64,000 bases of DNA from Novosphingobium sp. B1 (lineage in GTDB: Bacteria; Pseudomonadota; Alphaproteobacteria; Sphingomonadales; Sphingomonadaceae), in contig NZ_FWXL01000004.1 of the NCBI RefSeq assembly GCF_900176395.1, positions 207,001 to 271,000 of the forward strand. Direction: 5' to 3'. The position numbers were made by a program, and so were the translations under genes. Of the stretch, positions 9,025 to 17,460 are shown piece after piece. The notes beneath the pieces were generated by a model. That model was given only the letters and a program-made list of their open reading frames with translations, made no database searches and was not told where the DNA came from. Numbering within the stretch: the first letter of the stretch is position 1; each line of letters starts with the position of its first letter.

Positions 9025-9189
9025 ATGATCGGGCCCCGCCTTACCACTGTTTTCAGGAGCCGCTGGCGCGCCTTGTGGTGGGGCGCATCCATCCTGCTTT
9101 TTGCCTGGACAGTCGTGCCTTCGCCCGATGCCGATCACCAGACCGGGACAGCGCATGATCCCTGGGCAAAGGATTCGCCCCGCGACTGA
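9025..9189 (+). CDS. Possible small 54-residue membrane protein
   Basis: An ATG-initiated frame of 54 codons lies between the nuclease gene and the convergent DUF486 gene, ending 3 bp before that gene's stop. The product has a basic start (RSRWRALWW), one hydrophobic stretch near residues 18-31 (GASILLFAWTVV) and a hydrophilic tail. No good ribosome binding site is visible; GGAAAGG lies too far upstream. Support is the membrane-protein-like composition and the tight fit between genes. I do not recognise a family. Confidence 0.45.
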   Translation: MIGPRLTTVFRSRWRALWWGASILLFAWTVVPSPDADHQTGTAHDPWAKDSPRD

Positions 9190-9192
9190 CGG

Positions 9193-9540
9193 CTATTTGC
9201 CGGTGAAGAGAAACGCCACGGCAGCCATGATGCAGCCGAATGCGGCGAAGTGTCGCCAGTGCAGCGGCTCCTTGAGCACGACCACCATGAAGGCGCCGAA
9301 GATCACCAGCGCGATGGCTTCCTGCGTCACTTTCAGTTGGCCGGCACTCCAGCCGTTGAGCGCGCCGATGCGATTGGCGGGGACGGCCAGGCAATACTCG
9401 AACAGCGCGATGCCCCAACTGATCGCGATGACCCAGCCGAGCGGGCGCGCCTCGACCGCATGGGTTCCGCCCTGGATGTGCCAGTACCAGGCCACCGTCA
9501 TGAACAGGTTGGACAGCACCAGCAAAGCGACAGTGGCCAT
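9193..9540 (-). CDS. DUF486 / DMT-superfamily small membrane protein
   Basis: The 115-residue product is almost entirely hydrophobic, with about four predicted helices. It begins MATVALLVLSNLFMTVAWY, typical of DUF486, a small relative of the drug/metabolite transporters. It contains the conserved middle segment LFEYCLAVPANR and ends with LFTGK. The start at 9540 has AAAGAGGA upstream and matches the family's N-terminus; longer in-frame versions add an unlikely basic leader. Substrate and function are unestablished for the family. Confidence 0.9.
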   Translation of the reverse strand: MATVALLVLSNLFMTVAWYWHIQGGTHAVEARPLGWVIAISWGIALFEYCLAVPANRIGALNGWSAGQLKVTQEAIALVIFGAFMVVVLKEPLHWRHFAAFGCIMAAVAFLFTGK

Positions 9541-9645
9541 GACGCGTCGGGTTCCTCTTTGGCGGGAGTTGTGTGCGAATTCGGCGAATCTTAAGAAAGG
9601 CAGTGCATCCGCTTTGGACCAATGTCGGAATTGCGGGGGCAAGGC

Positions 9646-9984
9646 ATGGATACACCGTCGAAACGCATGAGATTTGCAACGTTGCTGCTGGGCGGAAGCA
9701 TACTGGCAACGGCAGCGGCGGTGCTATTCCGCCCTGAGTCTGATGGCAAGCCTGCCGAACAGGCCTCGACCGCAGCGGCTCCTACGCCACAACAGTTCGA
9801 CCAGTGGGTGGAGCGCGATGCGGAAGCCGCAAGGGGCCCGGTCGTCGGCGTGGTCGAGAAGAATGGCGAAATGGTCGAAGTCAGGCAGGCTCCCGCCGAC
9901 GAGAATGTCGCAATGCCTCTCGACCCTGCCGCGGCAGACGAGGCCGACATCCGCCGTCAGCAGGGCCTGTCAGCCCCGAGGTAG
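9646..9984 (+). CDS. Exported or membrane-anchored hypothetical protein
   Basis: A 112-residue protein of unknown family. The N-terminus has a basic stretch and a hydrophobic segment (about residues 7-24, ATLLLGGSILATAAAVLF), so it should be anchored in the inner membrane. The rest is hydrophilic, rich in Ala, Glu and Asp. The ATG at 9646 follows a G-rich ribosome binding region (GGGGGCAAGG); an ATG at 9622 is possible. It converges with the small acidic protein at 9991 with a 6-bp gap. Confidence 0.65.
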   Translation: MDTPSKRMRFATLLLGGSILATAAAVLFRPESDGKPAEQASTAAAPTPQQFDQWVERDAEAARGPVVGVVEKNGEMVEVRQAPADENVAMPLDPAAADEADIRRQQGLSAPR

Positions 9985-9990
9985 CCGGGC

Positions 9991-10308
9991 TTATTCGGCC
10001 CCGCGCGGGGTGTCGTCATCGATGCCCGCCTCGCCGTACATGCCTTCCTCGTCATCGTCGCTTCGCTCACCGCGATAGGCGCCCATGTCGATGATGCCGC
10101 TGGAAACCATCTGCTTCATGTGATCGACGACGTCGGGCGTGCTGCCCGGCTCATCGCCCTGGCCCTTCACGCGATCGCCAAGGTCCTGCTCGCCCAGCAC
10201 GCTGGTGGCGCGCGAAAGCGCCTCGTCGGCCACGGTCTGCGCCTGGGTCTCGCCGTCTTCCTGTTCGTTGTTGACGGCTTCGGGCGCCGGGTTGGGATCG
10301 TCGATCAT
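9991..10308 (-). CDS. Small acidic hypothetical protein
   Basis: A 105-residue protein with no signal or membrane segment and an unusually high content of Asp and Glu (for example the SDDDEEG stretch), so it is strongly acidic and probably partly disordered. The ATG at 10308 has a clear AGGAG six bases upstream; upstream in-frame codons run into the neighbouring dehydrogenase region in antisense and are not used. I do not recognise a family. It is 49 bp downstream of the hydroxyacyl-CoA dehydrogenase gene on the same strand. Confidence 0.65.
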   Translation of the reverse strand: MIDDPNPAPEAVNNEQEDGETQAQTVADEALSRATSVLGEQDLGDRVKGQGDEPGSTPDVVDHMKQMVSSGIIDMGAYRGERSDDDEEGMYGEAGIDDDTPRGAE

Positions 10309-10357
10309 CGCATATCTCCTTTGCCGGAGACTACGCCCTGAACCGACGAGCGTTCCT

Positions 10358-11230
10358 TCAGCGGGTGGGAACCGGCATCTCGCCCGAATATTCATAGAAG
10401 CCCCGCCCGCTCTTGCGACCGAGCCAGCCGGCCTCGACATACTTCTGCAGCAGCGGTGCCGGGCGATATTTCGGATCGCCGGTCGAGGCGAGGAAGATCT
10501 TGGTAATCTCGAGACAGGTATCAAGGCCGATGAAATCCGCCAGTTCCAGCGGTCCCATCGGATGGTTGAGGCCAAGGCGGCATCCCTTGTCGATATCGAG
10601 GATGGAACCTGTGCCGCTGCCCAGCACGAACGCCGCCTCGTTGATCATCGGCAACAGGATGCGGTTGACCACGAAGCCGGGTTCATCCTGCGCCAGCACG
10701 ATCTCCTTGCCGATCGCCGCCACATATTCGCGCACGGCCTCGATCGTGGCGACCGAAGTGGCGAGCCCGGGGATCACCTCGACCAGCTTCATCAGCGGAA
10801 CCGGGTTGAAGAAGTGGATGCCGATGAACCGCTCGGGATCGGGCGAACTGACCGCCATGCGCGTGATCGGAATCGAAGAGGTGTTCGAGGCCATGATGGC
10901 GCCGGCCGCCAGATGCTGGCCTGCGGACTCGAAAATCCTGTGCTTGATATCCTCGCGCTCGGTCGCGGCCTCGATCACCAGATCAGCCTCTGCAAGCGCT
11001 GCATGATCGGCAAAGGTGTGGAGGTTCGCCACGGTGGTCGCCGCCAGATCGCTTTCGATCTTGCCGCGCTCGACCAGCTTGGCGAGGCCCTTGGCGATCT
11101 TGTCCCTCGCCTTTTCGGCGAGGTCGAGCGAGACGTCGCCGAGCAGGACCTTCATGCCAGCCTGCGCAGAGACCTGCGCGATGCCCGAACCCATCTGGCC
11201 CGCGCCAATCACCGCCACTGTTCTGATCAT
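10358..11230 (-). CDS. 3-hydroxybutyryl-CoA (3-hydroxyacyl-CoA) dehydrogenase
   Basis: The 290-residue protein has a Rossmann NAD-binding motif at its start (VIGAGQMGSGIAQ) and the catalytic block IHFFNPVPLMKLVEVI, with the active-site His followed by the conserved Glu, near residue 140. A helical dimerisation domain follows, including GFVVNR and GLNHPMGPLELADFIGLD. It interconverts 3-hydroxyacyl-CoA and 3-oxoacyl-CoA in short-chain fatty acid or polyhydroxybutyrate metabolism. Length matches the monofunctional Hbd type, not the fused FadB type. The ATG at 11230 is preceded by GAGG. It lies about 100 bp downstream of the cobalamin adenosyltransferase gene. Confidence 0.95.
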   Translation of the reverse strand: MIRTVAVIGAGQMGSGIAQVSAQAGMKVLLGDVSLDLAEKARDKIAKGLAKLVERGKIESDLAATTVANLHTFADHAALAEADLVIEAATEREDIKHRIFESAGQHLAAGAIMASNTSSIPITRMAVSSPDPERFIGIHFFNPVPLMKLVEVIPGLATSVATIEAVREYVAAIGKEIVLAQDEPGFVVNRILLPMINEAAFVLGSGTGSILDIDKGCRLGLNHPMGPLELADFIGLDTCLEITKIFLASTGDPKYRPAPLLQKYVEAGWLGRKSGRGFYEYSGEMPVPTR

Positions 11231-11331
11231 CTCGTACCTCGCCACTGAAACAGCACCCGAAGGCGGTTAGCGGGCGATCGGTGCCAAGTCCACCGGGGCA
11301 AGGTGCAAGAGCCGACGCGCGCGCCGTGCCT

Positions 11332-11892
11332 TCAACGCGAGGCGCCGGGCACCCAGAGCGGATCGTTGCCGGCGTTGGTCGCACGCGCCAGCACGAAAAG
11401 GTAATCGGACAGGCGATTGAGATAGGCCAGGGCCTGCGGGTTCACCGGCTCTGCTGCGGCAAGCGCAACGCCGCTGCGCTCGGCCCGCCGTGCTGCCGCT
11501 CGCGCCACATGGATGCGCGCCGCAGCTTCCGATCCACCTGGCAGGATGAAGCTGGTCAGCGGCGGCAGATCATCGTTGAGCGCATCGATCGCGGCTTCGA
11601 GCCATTCGACCTGGCTTGGAACCACACGAAGCACCATCTCCGATGGTTCGAAGTCCGCGCCAGGCGTGGCGAGATCCGCGCCGAGATCGAACAGTTCATT
11701 CTGGATGCGCTGCAGGTTGCGCCCAGTGATCTCGCCCGCAGCTATCACCGCAAGGCCGATCAGGCTGTTGAGTTCGTCGACATCGCCGATGGCCTGCATG
11801 CGCGCATCGTGCTTCGTCCGGCGCGATCCATCGACAAGACCGGTCGTGCCATCGTCACCCGTGCGGGTGTAGATCCTGTTGAGCTTCACCAT
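11332..11892 (-). CDS. PduO-type cob(I)yrinic acid a,c-diamide / cob(I)alamin adenosyltransferase
   Basis: A 186-residue protein with the family signature near the N-terminus: YTRTGDDGTTGLVDG, then KHDARMQAIGDVDELNS. The C-terminal part has the conserved RRAERSGVAL Arg/Glu cluster. It transfers adenosine from ATP to cob(I)alamin to make coenzyme B12, which serves methylmalonyl-CoA mutase and other radical enzymes. Length equals that of typical PduO-only proteins. It lies 18 bp downstream of the HIG1-type gene, so they are probably one transcript with gluQ. Confidence 0.93.
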   Translation of the reverse strand: MVKLNRIYTRTGDDGTTGLVDGSRRTKHDARMQAIGDVDELNSLIGLAVIAAGEITGRNLQRIQNELFDLGADLATPGADFEPSEMVLRVVPSQVEWLEAAIDALNDDLPPLTSFILPGGSEAAARIHVARAAARRAERSGVALAAAEPVNPQALAYLNRLSDYLFVLARATNAGNDPLWVPGASR

Positions 11893-11910
11893 CGTCGCAG
11901 ACCTTGCGCC

Positions 11911-12141
11911 TCAGCGCGAGAAGGCAAGCAGGATCGCGACTGCCAGGACGGCAAGGCCCTGAAACTTGATGCGGTTGAACATCATCTTGTTCTGCAGGAG
12001 CTGGTTGGCCGTAGCCCCGGCCGCAGGATCGCGGTTGAGGTCTTCCTTGGTGCTGTTGAGGAAGGCGATGATCCCGCGCACGAGCGAGACGACCGTCAAC
12101 GCGACGAAGATGATGATCAGCGGGATCAGGACATAGTTCAT
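11911..12141 (-). CDS. HIG1-domain twin transmembrane protein
   Basis: This 76-residue protein has two hydrophobic helices (about residues 4-26 and 58-75) joined by a polar loop with an Asn/Lys/Arg-rich stretch. That is the layout of bacterial HIG1-type (hypoxia-induced gene 1 domain) proteins, which in sphingomonads are usually annotated as twin transmembrane. The mitochondrial relatives associate with cytochrome oxidase. The start codon overlaps the gluQ stop by 4 bp (ATGA), so translation should be coupled. Confidence 0.85.
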   Translation of the reverse strand: MNYVLIPLIIIFVALTVVSLVRGIIAFLNSTKEDLNRDPAAGATANQLLQNKMMFNRIKFQGLAVLAVAILLAFSR

Positions 12142-12983
12142 GCCTGCTGATTTATGGCGTCCGACAATGAAATACCAGTGTCAAATAGGGTAGCGCGCAC
12201 CTCTGCCGCGACGGCCCGGCCATCTTCTCCCGCCCGCCTCCGGTCTGCCAGCGCAGGTGCATCGCGGCGCTTGGCAAGCTTGCGCCCGTCGCTCTCCACC
12301 AGAACCGGATGGTGATGCCAGATCGGCACCGGCAGGCCGAGCAGATGCTGCAGCAGGCGGTGGATGTGGGTCGCGCGAAACAGGTCGACGCCCCGCGTCA
12401 CGTGCGTCACGCCATCGGCAGCGTCATCCACCGTCGCGGCAAGATGGTAGCTGGCCGGCGCATCCTTGCGCCAGAGAATCACGTCGCCGAACTCTTCGGG
12501 CGTGGCGATCTGCCGGCCATGGCGTTCATCGGTCCATTCCAGCGTACCGGCCAGAAGCGCGGCCTGCTCCATGTCCAGCCGCCATGCTGCATTCGGGCCC
12601 GGCACCGGGCCGCGCCGCAGGCAGGTCCCGGGATAGAGCGGACCGTCCGGACCATGCGCCACGGCAGCGGCAGCCACTTCGGCGCGCGTGCATGTGCAAG
12701 GATAGAGGATGCCCATCGCTCTCAGTTCGTTGGCGGCGGTGCGGTAACTGGCGATGCGTGCGGACTGCGGGGCAACTTCGCGGTAAGCGAGCTGAAGCCA
12801 GCCAAGATCATCGCGGAATTCCGCAGCAAGTTCCGGGCGCGACCGCGCACCGTCGATGTCCTCGATGCGCAGCAGGAATTCACCGCCGTCGCGAAGCGCC
12901 CGGTCATGGGCGACGATTGCGGAAAATGCATGGCCCAGATGGAGTGGCCCGTTGGGGCTGGGTGCAAAGCGGGTGATGGTCAT
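12138..12983 (-). CDS. gluQ: Glutamyl-Q tRNA(Asp) synthetase (GluQRS)
   Basis: A 281-residue class I synthetase fragment. It has the HIGH-like motif HLGHA at residues 15-19 and a KMSKS-like KLAKR near residue 245, but lacks the anticodon-binding domain, so it is shorter than GltX. The insert carries the Cys residues of the expected zinc site (YPCTCTRAEV and YPGTC). The enzyme attaches glutamate to queuosine at position 34 of tRNA(Asp). The ATG at 12983 was chosen because MTITRFAPSPNG is the family N-terminus; an upstream start adds an unsupported Pro-rich leader. Confidence 0.93.
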   Translation of the reverse strand: MTITRFAPSPNGPLHLGHAFSAIVAHDRALRDGGEFLLRIEDIDGARSRPELAAEFRDDLGWLQLAYREVAPQSARIASYRTAANELRAMGILYPCTCTRAEVAAAAVAHGPDGPLYPGTCLRRGPVPGPNAAWRLDMEQAALLAGTLEWTDERHGRQIATPEEFGDVILWRKDAPASYHLAATVDDAADGVTHVTRGVDLFRATHIHRLLQHLLGLPVPIWHHHPVLVESDGRKLAKRRDAPALADRRRAGEDGRAVAAEVRATLFDTGISLSDAINQQA

Positions 12984-13058
12984 CGCCGGGCACGGTAGCG
13001 GTGGACTGAGCCAGTTGGAAAGCCCGGCAGTTGGTGCGCATGGACCTGACAAACAAAA

Positions 13059-13081
13059 CGGCTGCCCCGCCGGGGCAGCCG
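13059..13081 (-). terminator. Strong GC-rich hairpin terminator
   Basis: CGGCTGCCCC is matched by GGGGCAGCCG, giving a 10-bp stem with a 3-base loop. On the minus strand it is followed by TTTTGTTTG, a U-rich tail. It lies 44 bp downstream of the 27-codon gene at 13125-13208, which it would terminate. The plus-strand side also has a TTTTGTC tail, so it may work in both directions. Confidence 0.8.
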
Positions 13082-13124
13082 CTTTTGTCGTTTAACGCAT
13101 TCCGGCCCTTGGGGGCCCGCCGGC

Positions 13125-13208
13125 TCAGACGAGCGTGGCGGTGAACATCATGCTGCTGAGGCCAGCAGCAAGGATGATCGGAAGCGCGATTGCCGTGATG
13201 GCGCGCAT
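13125..13208 (-). CDS. Very small (27-residue) hydrophobic peptide gene
   Basis: The frame runs from ATG at 13208 to TGA at 13125 and is preceded by a near-perfect Shine-Dalgarno (AGGAGG ending 6 bases before the ATG). The peptide starts [17 protein letters not shown] and continues with Ser, Met, Phe and Thr: one basic residue, then a continuous hydrophobic segment long enough to span a membrane once. A terminator hairpin at 13059 follows in the right orientation. I do not recognise it. Together these look like an independent small-protein transcription unit upstream of guaA on the opposite strand. Confidence 0.6.
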   Translation of the reverse strand: MRAITAIALPIILAAGLSSMMFTATLV

Positions 13209-13322
13209 GGTGTTCCTCCTGTTGAGATCACCTTAGCAGGACATCCTCCCAGTTCGTGTTCATCCGGCAGGGTGGGCTGGAAGCATCGGAACCGGGGGCG
13301 CAAATACGCCGATATGCGTATG

Positions 13323-13367
13323 CTGCAAGTGCGAACAGGTCACTTGCAGTTGCATGTAACGCAACTG
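13323..13367 (+). promoter_or_regulatory. Two overlapping inverted repeats upstream of guaA
   Basis: CTGCAAGTG (13323-13331) pairs with CACTTGCAG (13341-13349). CAGTTGC (13347-13353) pairs with GCAACTG (13361-13367). The arms share three bases, so an RNA could form only one hairpin at a time; as DNA they could be two operators. The distance to the guaA ATG is 54 bp. Nothing in the spacing identifies a known riboswitch. Confidence 0.5.
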
Positions 13368-13421
13368 TCACAATTCGCCGCACATCTGGACACGAAACGC
13401 CCTTCACACTATCGGCCAGCC

Positions 13422-14981
13422 ATGAGCATCCAGCCTTCAGAATCGATCCTCATTGTCGACTTCGGCAGTCAGGTAACGCAGCTTATCGCCCGCCGCGTGC
13501 GCGAAGCCGGGGTCTATTCCGAAATTGCACCTTTCACGCAGGCTGAAGCCGCGTTCCACCGGATGAAGCCAAAGGGCATCATCCTGTCGGGATCGCCCGC
13601 CAGCGTGCCCGCCGACGGATCCCCTCGCGCCCCGCAAGTGCTATTCGATTCGGGCCTGCCTATCCTTGGCATCTGTTATGGCCAGCAGGTGATGAGCCAC
13701 CAGCTTGGCGGCAAGGTCGAACCCGGCGATTCCGGCGAATTCGGCCGCGCGTTCCTGACCGTGACCGAACCCTGCGTCCTGTTCGACGGGCTGTGGAAGG
13801 AAGGCGAACGCCACCAGGTGTGGATGAGCCATGGCGACAAGGTGACCCAGTTTGCGCCCGGCTTCCGCATCGTCGCGGTTTCGGATGGCGCGCCCTTTGC
13901 CGTGATCGCCAATGACGAGAAGAAGTACTACGGCACCCAGTTCCACCCCGAAGTGGTCCACACGCCCGACGGCGGCAAGCTGATCGCCAACTTCGTGCGC
14001 CATGTCTGCGGCTGCACCGGCGACTGGACCATGGCCGAGTTCCGCAAGACCAAGATTGCCGAAATCCGCGAACAGGTGGGAAGCAGCCGCGTGATCTGCG
14101 GCCTTTCCGGCGGCGTCGATTCGGCAGTGGCTGCCGTGCTCATCCACGAAGCCATCGGCGACCAGTTGACCTGCGTGTTCGTGGATCACGGACTGATGCG
14201 CATGGGCGAGGCCGAACAGGTCGTGTCGCTGTTCCGCAACCACTACAACATCCCGCTGGTCCACAAGGACGTCTCGGCACTGTTCCTGGGCGGTCTTGCC
14301 GGCGTGACCGACCCGGAAGCCAAGCGCAAGTTCATCGGCAAGACCTTCATCGACGTGTTCGAGGCCGAGGCCAAGCAGGTCGGCGGGGCAGATTTCCTGG
14401 CGCAGGGCACGCTGTACCCGGACGTGATCGAATCGGTCAGCTTCACCGGCGGCCCCTCGGTCACGATCAAGAGCCACCACAACGTCGGCGGCTTGCCGGA
14501 ACGCATGAACATGAAGCTGGTCGAGCCACTTCGCGAACTGTTCAAGGACGAAGTGCGCGCGCTGGGTCGCGAACTCGGCCTGCCCGAGATCTTCGTTGGC
14601 CGCCACCCCTTCCCCGGACCCGGCCTCGCCATCCGCATCCCGGGCGAGGTCACGCGCGAGCGCTGCGACATCCTGCGCAAGGCTGACGCGATCTACCTCG
14701 AGGAAATCCGCAACGCGGGTCTCTACGACGCGATCTGGCAGGCCTTCGCCGTACTGCTCCCGGTCAAGACCGTGGGCGTGATGGGCGATTTCCGCACATA
14801 CGACAGCGTCTGCGCCCTGCGCGCCGTGACCAGCACCGACGGCATGACCGCAGACATCTACCCGTTCGACGCCGGGTTCCTGTCCCGCGTGGCGACCCGC
14901 ATCGTCAACGAGGTCAAGGGCATCAACCGCGTGGTCTATGACTACACCAGCAAGCCCCCGGGCACGATCGAGTGGGAGTAA
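13422..14981 (+). CDS. guaA: GMP synthase (glutamine-hydrolysing)
   Basis: The 519-residue protein contains the glutamine amidotransferase domain first (GICYGQQ with nucleophile Cys85; His175 and Glu177 in the QFHPEV block) and then the ATP pyrophosphatase domain with the P-loop GLSGGVDS at about 227-234 and the C-terminal dimerisation domain ending [14 protein letters not shown]. It converts XMP, ATP and glutamine to GMP, the last step of guanine nucleotide synthesis. Length is normal. The ATG at 13422 begins the conserved [17 protein letters not shown]. The stop overlaps the next gene by 10 bp. Confidence 0.98.
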   Translation: MSIQPSESILIVDFGSQVTQLIARRVREAGVYSEIAPFTQAEAAFHRMKPKGIILSGSPASVPADGSPRAPQVLFDSGLPILGICYGQQVMSHQLGGKVEPGDSGEFGRAFLTVTEPCVLFDGLWKEGERHQVWMSHGDKVTQFAPGFRIVAVSDGAPFAVIANDEKKYYGTQFHPEVVHTPDGGKLIANFVRHVCGCTGDWTMAEFRKTKIAEIREQVGSSRVICGLSGGVDSAVAAVLIHEAIGDQLTCVFVDHGLMRMGEAEQVVSLFRNHYNIPLVHKDVSALFLGGLAGVTDPEAKRKFIGKTFIDVFEAEAKQVGGADFLAQGTLYPDVIESVSFTGGPSVTIKSHHNVGGLPERMNMKLVEPLRELFKDEVRALGRELGLPEIFVGRHPFPGPGLAIRIPGEVTRERCDILRKADAIYLEEIRNAGLYDAIWQAFAVLLPVKTVGVMGDFRTYDSVCALRAVTSTDGMTADIYPFDAGFLSRVATRIVNEVKGINRVVYDYTSKPPGTIEWE

Positions 14982-15388
14982 GCATCCTCGCGGCCACTGC
15001 GGCCGACCGGGAAGACACGGTCGTGCTGTGGGAGGCTGCGGGCCTTACCCGCCCCTGGAACGACCCGCGCAGCGACTTCGATCTGGCACTCGCCACGCCG
15101 ACTTCGGCAATACTGCTGGCACGGGGTGACGGACGCTTGTCAGGCAGCGTGATGGTCGGCTTCGACGGGCACCGCGGGTGGGTCTATTATCTCGCCGCTG
15201 CCCCGGACAGCCGCCGCCAGGGCATCGGCCGCATGCTCATGCGTGCGGCAGAAGAGTGGCTGCATGAGCGCGGCTGCCCGAAGATCCAGCTGATGGTGCG
15301 CGGCGACAATGCCCAGGCGCGGGGTTTCTATGCCGCGCTCGGGTACGAATTGCAGGACGTAGTGACGGTCGGCAAACGCTTCGCCTGA
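14972..15388 (+). CDS. GNAT-family N-acetyltransferase (YpeA-like)
   Basis: A 138-residue protein with the GNAT acetyl-CoA-binding motif ([13 protein letters not shown] near residue 75) and a conserved C-terminal [11 protein letters not shown] segment. It resembles the YpeA subfamily in length and order of blocks. The GTG start at 14972 lies inside the guaA end, which points to co-expression by translational coupling. The acceptor amine is unknown. The gene ends 2 bp before the convergent asparaginase-like gene. Confidence 0.9.
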   Translation: MGVSILAATAADREDTVVLWEAAGLTRPWNDPRSDFDLALATPTSAILLARGDGRLSGSVMVGFDGHRGWVYYLAAAPDSRRQGIGRMLMRAAEEWLHERGCPKIQLMVRGDNAQARGFYAALGYELQDVVTVGKRFA

Positions 15389-15390
15389 CC

Positions 15391-15885
15391 TCAATCGAGG
15401 CTGACGAATTTCCCCGCCGCGCGGTCCTTGCGCACCTTCAGCCCGTCGAACACCTGCCCACTCATCGCGATCCACACCCCTGGCGCGGCGACCTGCGCAG
15501 TGGCGAAGGCCATGCCCAGATTGAACGGCGCGTCGGTCTCGGCAAATCGCGCGGGGCTGAGCGCGCCGGTCAGCACGATCGTCTTGCCATCCACATTGCT
15601 CAGGACCTTGGCGGTTTCGGTCATCGTGTCAGTGCCGTGGGTAATCACCACATGGCGTTCGGGCGCCTCGCGCACTGCCGCTGCAATCAGCGCACGGTCG
15701 GCATCGGTCAGTTCGAGGCTGTCCTTGCGCATCAGTTCCATGACCCGGAACGGCAGCGCCACGCGCGCCTGCGCAATCAGGTCGGGGATGCCGCTCTCGA
15801 CGATCTGGTATTCGCTGAGAGCGTCGAAATAGGCCTTGTCGATAGTGCCGCCAGTGGTCAGCACGAGGATCGGTTCCTGTCGCAT
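15391..15885 (-). CDS. Asparaginase-like single-domain protein
   Basis: The 164-residue product holds only the N-terminal domain of type I/II asparaginases. The two threonine-containing active-site motifs are visible: TGGTIDK near the start, and HGTDTMTETAKVL near residue 80. Full-length asparaginases are about 330 residues and use a second domain for dimerisation, so this is a short form. Such half-length proteins are annotated as asparaginase domain-containing in many proteobacteria; activity is not established. The ATG at 15885 is preferred over the upstream GTG. Confidence 0.85.
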   Translation of the reverse strand: MRQEPILVLTTGGTIDKAYFDALSEYQIVESGIPDLIAQARVALPFRVMELMRKDSLELTDADRALIAAAVREAPERHVVITHGTDTMTETAKVLSNVDGKTIVLTGALSPARFAETDAPFNLGMAFATAQVAAPGVWIAMSGQVFDGLKVRKDRAAGKFVSLD

Positions 15886-15931
15886 CGCAACCACTTAGCG
15901 GCGCCGGCGGCCCACGGCTAGAGCCCGCGCG

Positions 15932-16750
15932 TCAATGTCCCGGTGGCGGTGGTGGCGGTGGCGCGGAACCCGTCGTCTGGTTGGGCAGCGACTGACCACT
16001 GGGCAAGCTCGCGCCGCCGCTGGCCGCGCCGCCGGTAAAGGCCCAGCCCTGCTGTGGCGCCGGTGGCCCCATGATCCCGCCGCGCAGTGCCGGGCGGGGC
16101 GATGGATCAGCCGTGGGCCCTGCAGTTTCGCGCGCTGCCGGGGGCACCGAGACGGCCAGTTGCGCATCGGGCGCGGCGACGGGCACCGGCAAGACCACCG
16201 TTTCCGGCTGGGACAAGGCTTTCGCACGGACAGAAGCGGACTGCGGGGACGCGATTCGCACTGGAGCGACCGGCGCGCTGGCCTCGGCCACCTGTACTGC
16301 AGCTGGCGACGCTGCACCGGGCACTATGGCAGCACTAGCGGCAGGGGCATTAACCGCAGGAGCGGGCGCAGCGTCCTGCCGGACGGCCAGAGCCGCCGGT
16401 TGAGCCGGCGCGACGACAGATTGCCCCTGCTGGCCGATCACCACAGCCGCGACCAGCACGGCTGCCAGGGCGGCAAGCCCGCCAGCCAGCATCCGGCGGG
16501 GTGGGCGTGCCGTTTCCTCAGGCCCGGCTGCAACTGGCGGTGCGAAAGCGATGACCTGCGCTGTTGGCATGGCATCTTCTTCTGCGCGTTGCGATGAGAC
16601 GTCCTGCCTATCATGCTGCGGCAGTGCCGTTGCCTGCGCCACGATCCGCGCTGCCAGCCCCGGTGGCAAGGCCGGACGCGGTGCGCGGTCCAGCGCTGCG
16701 TCAAGCGCGGCATCGGCAAGGGCCGGCGAAGGCGGAGCCTTGCGCCCCAT
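15932..16750 (-). CDS. Probable anti-sigma factor, membrane protein
   Basis: The 272-residue protein starts with an acidic/helical N-terminus, has one membrane helix (about residues 88-106, LAGGLAALAAVLVAAVVIG) and ends in a long Ala/Pro-rich periplasmic tail finishing in polyproline. The start ATG overlaps the sigma-factor stop by one base, the classic sigma/anti-sigma pairing. No His-Cys-Cys zinc motif of the ZAS type is visible. Role as anti-sigma factor rests on position and topology, so the annotation is tentative. Confidence 0.65.
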   Translation of the reverse strand: MGRKAPPSPALADAALDAALDRAPRPALPPGLAARIVAQATALPQHDRQDVSSQRAEEDAMPTAQVIAFAPPVAAGPEETARPPRRMLAGGLAALAAVLVAAVVIGQQGQSVVAPAQPAALAVRQDAAPAPAVNAPAASAAIVPGAASPAAVQVAEASAPVAPVRIASPQSASVRAKALSQPETVVLPVPVAAPDAQLAVSVPPAARETAGPTADPSPRPALRGGIMGPPAPQQGWAFTGGAASGGASLPSGQSLPNQTTGSAPPPPPPPGH

Positions 16751-17433
16751 CACGCCTGCGCCTCGAGATCCGCGCACGCCACATCGCGCGCTTCGAGAAG
16801 CGTGCGCATCTGGCGGCGGGCTCTGAACAGCAGCGATTCCATCGCCTTGATATTGAGGTCCAGCACCTCGGCCGCAAGCGCATTCGAGAAGCCTTCGTAA
16901 TAACACAGTACCAGCGCGGCCCGATAGCGCTCCGGCAGATCATCAAGCGCAGCGGCGACCGCCCGGGCCGCCTGGTCGGCCTCTATCCGCCGATCAGCCA
17001 GCGCAGCATCGTCGGCCGGGTCGGGCATGGTGTCGACCGTCACGACGCGGAAACGCCGCTTGCGGTCGAAGCACAGGTTCATCGCAACGCGGTGGAGCCA
17101 GCCGACCAGACCGGCGCCGCTCGGGCTCCAGCGCGGGGCGTTCTGCCAGAGCCGGGCAAAGCAGTCCTGCAGCACGTCTTCGGCTTCTGCGGCATCGGCC
17201 AGCATGCGCATGGCCACGCGGTAGAGCGCGGAAGAATGGCGATCGACCAGCACCGAGAAGGCATCGACCGAACCCTTGCCGACCTCGCGCATCAGGGCGG
17301 CGTCGTCCAGAGCCGTCAAGTCGAGCCGGTCGATTGCGGGCGGAAACACAGTGGCAGCCGAGGGCGCGTTCGCCGTGCTCGCGAAATCCTCGCTCGCTGC
17401 CGTTTCAGATCGAAGGTCGCCGTAGAAGGTCAC
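16750..17433 (-). CDS. ECF-type RNA polymerase sigma factor
   Basis: The 227-residue protein has region 2 (DAFSVLVDRHSSALYRVA, then AEDVLQDCFARLWQNAP) and region 4 (LPERYRAALVLCYYEGF, with the helix-turn-helix ending ESLLFRARRQMR). It belongs to the extracytoplasmic-function sigma factors. Start is uncertain: the GTG at 17433 is used because upstream codons look non-coding; an internal ATG would leave a shorter protein. It is followed directly by the membrane protein gene that probably holds it inactive. A 14-bp palindrome sits 28 bp upstream. Confidence 0.85.
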   Translation of the reverse strand: MTFYGDLRSETAASEDFASTANAPSAATVFPPAIDRLDLTALDDAALMREVGKGSVDAFSVLVDRHSSALYRVAMRMLADAAEAEDVLQDCFARLWQNAPRWSPSGAGLVGWLHRVAMNLCFDRKRRFRVVTVDTMPDPADDAALADRRIEADQAARAVAAALDDLPERYRAALVLCYYEGFSNALAAEVLDLNIKAMESLLFRARRQMRTLLEARDVACADLEAQA

Positions 17434-17460
17434 AGCCCGCCTGTCGTTTCGCACCAGGGT

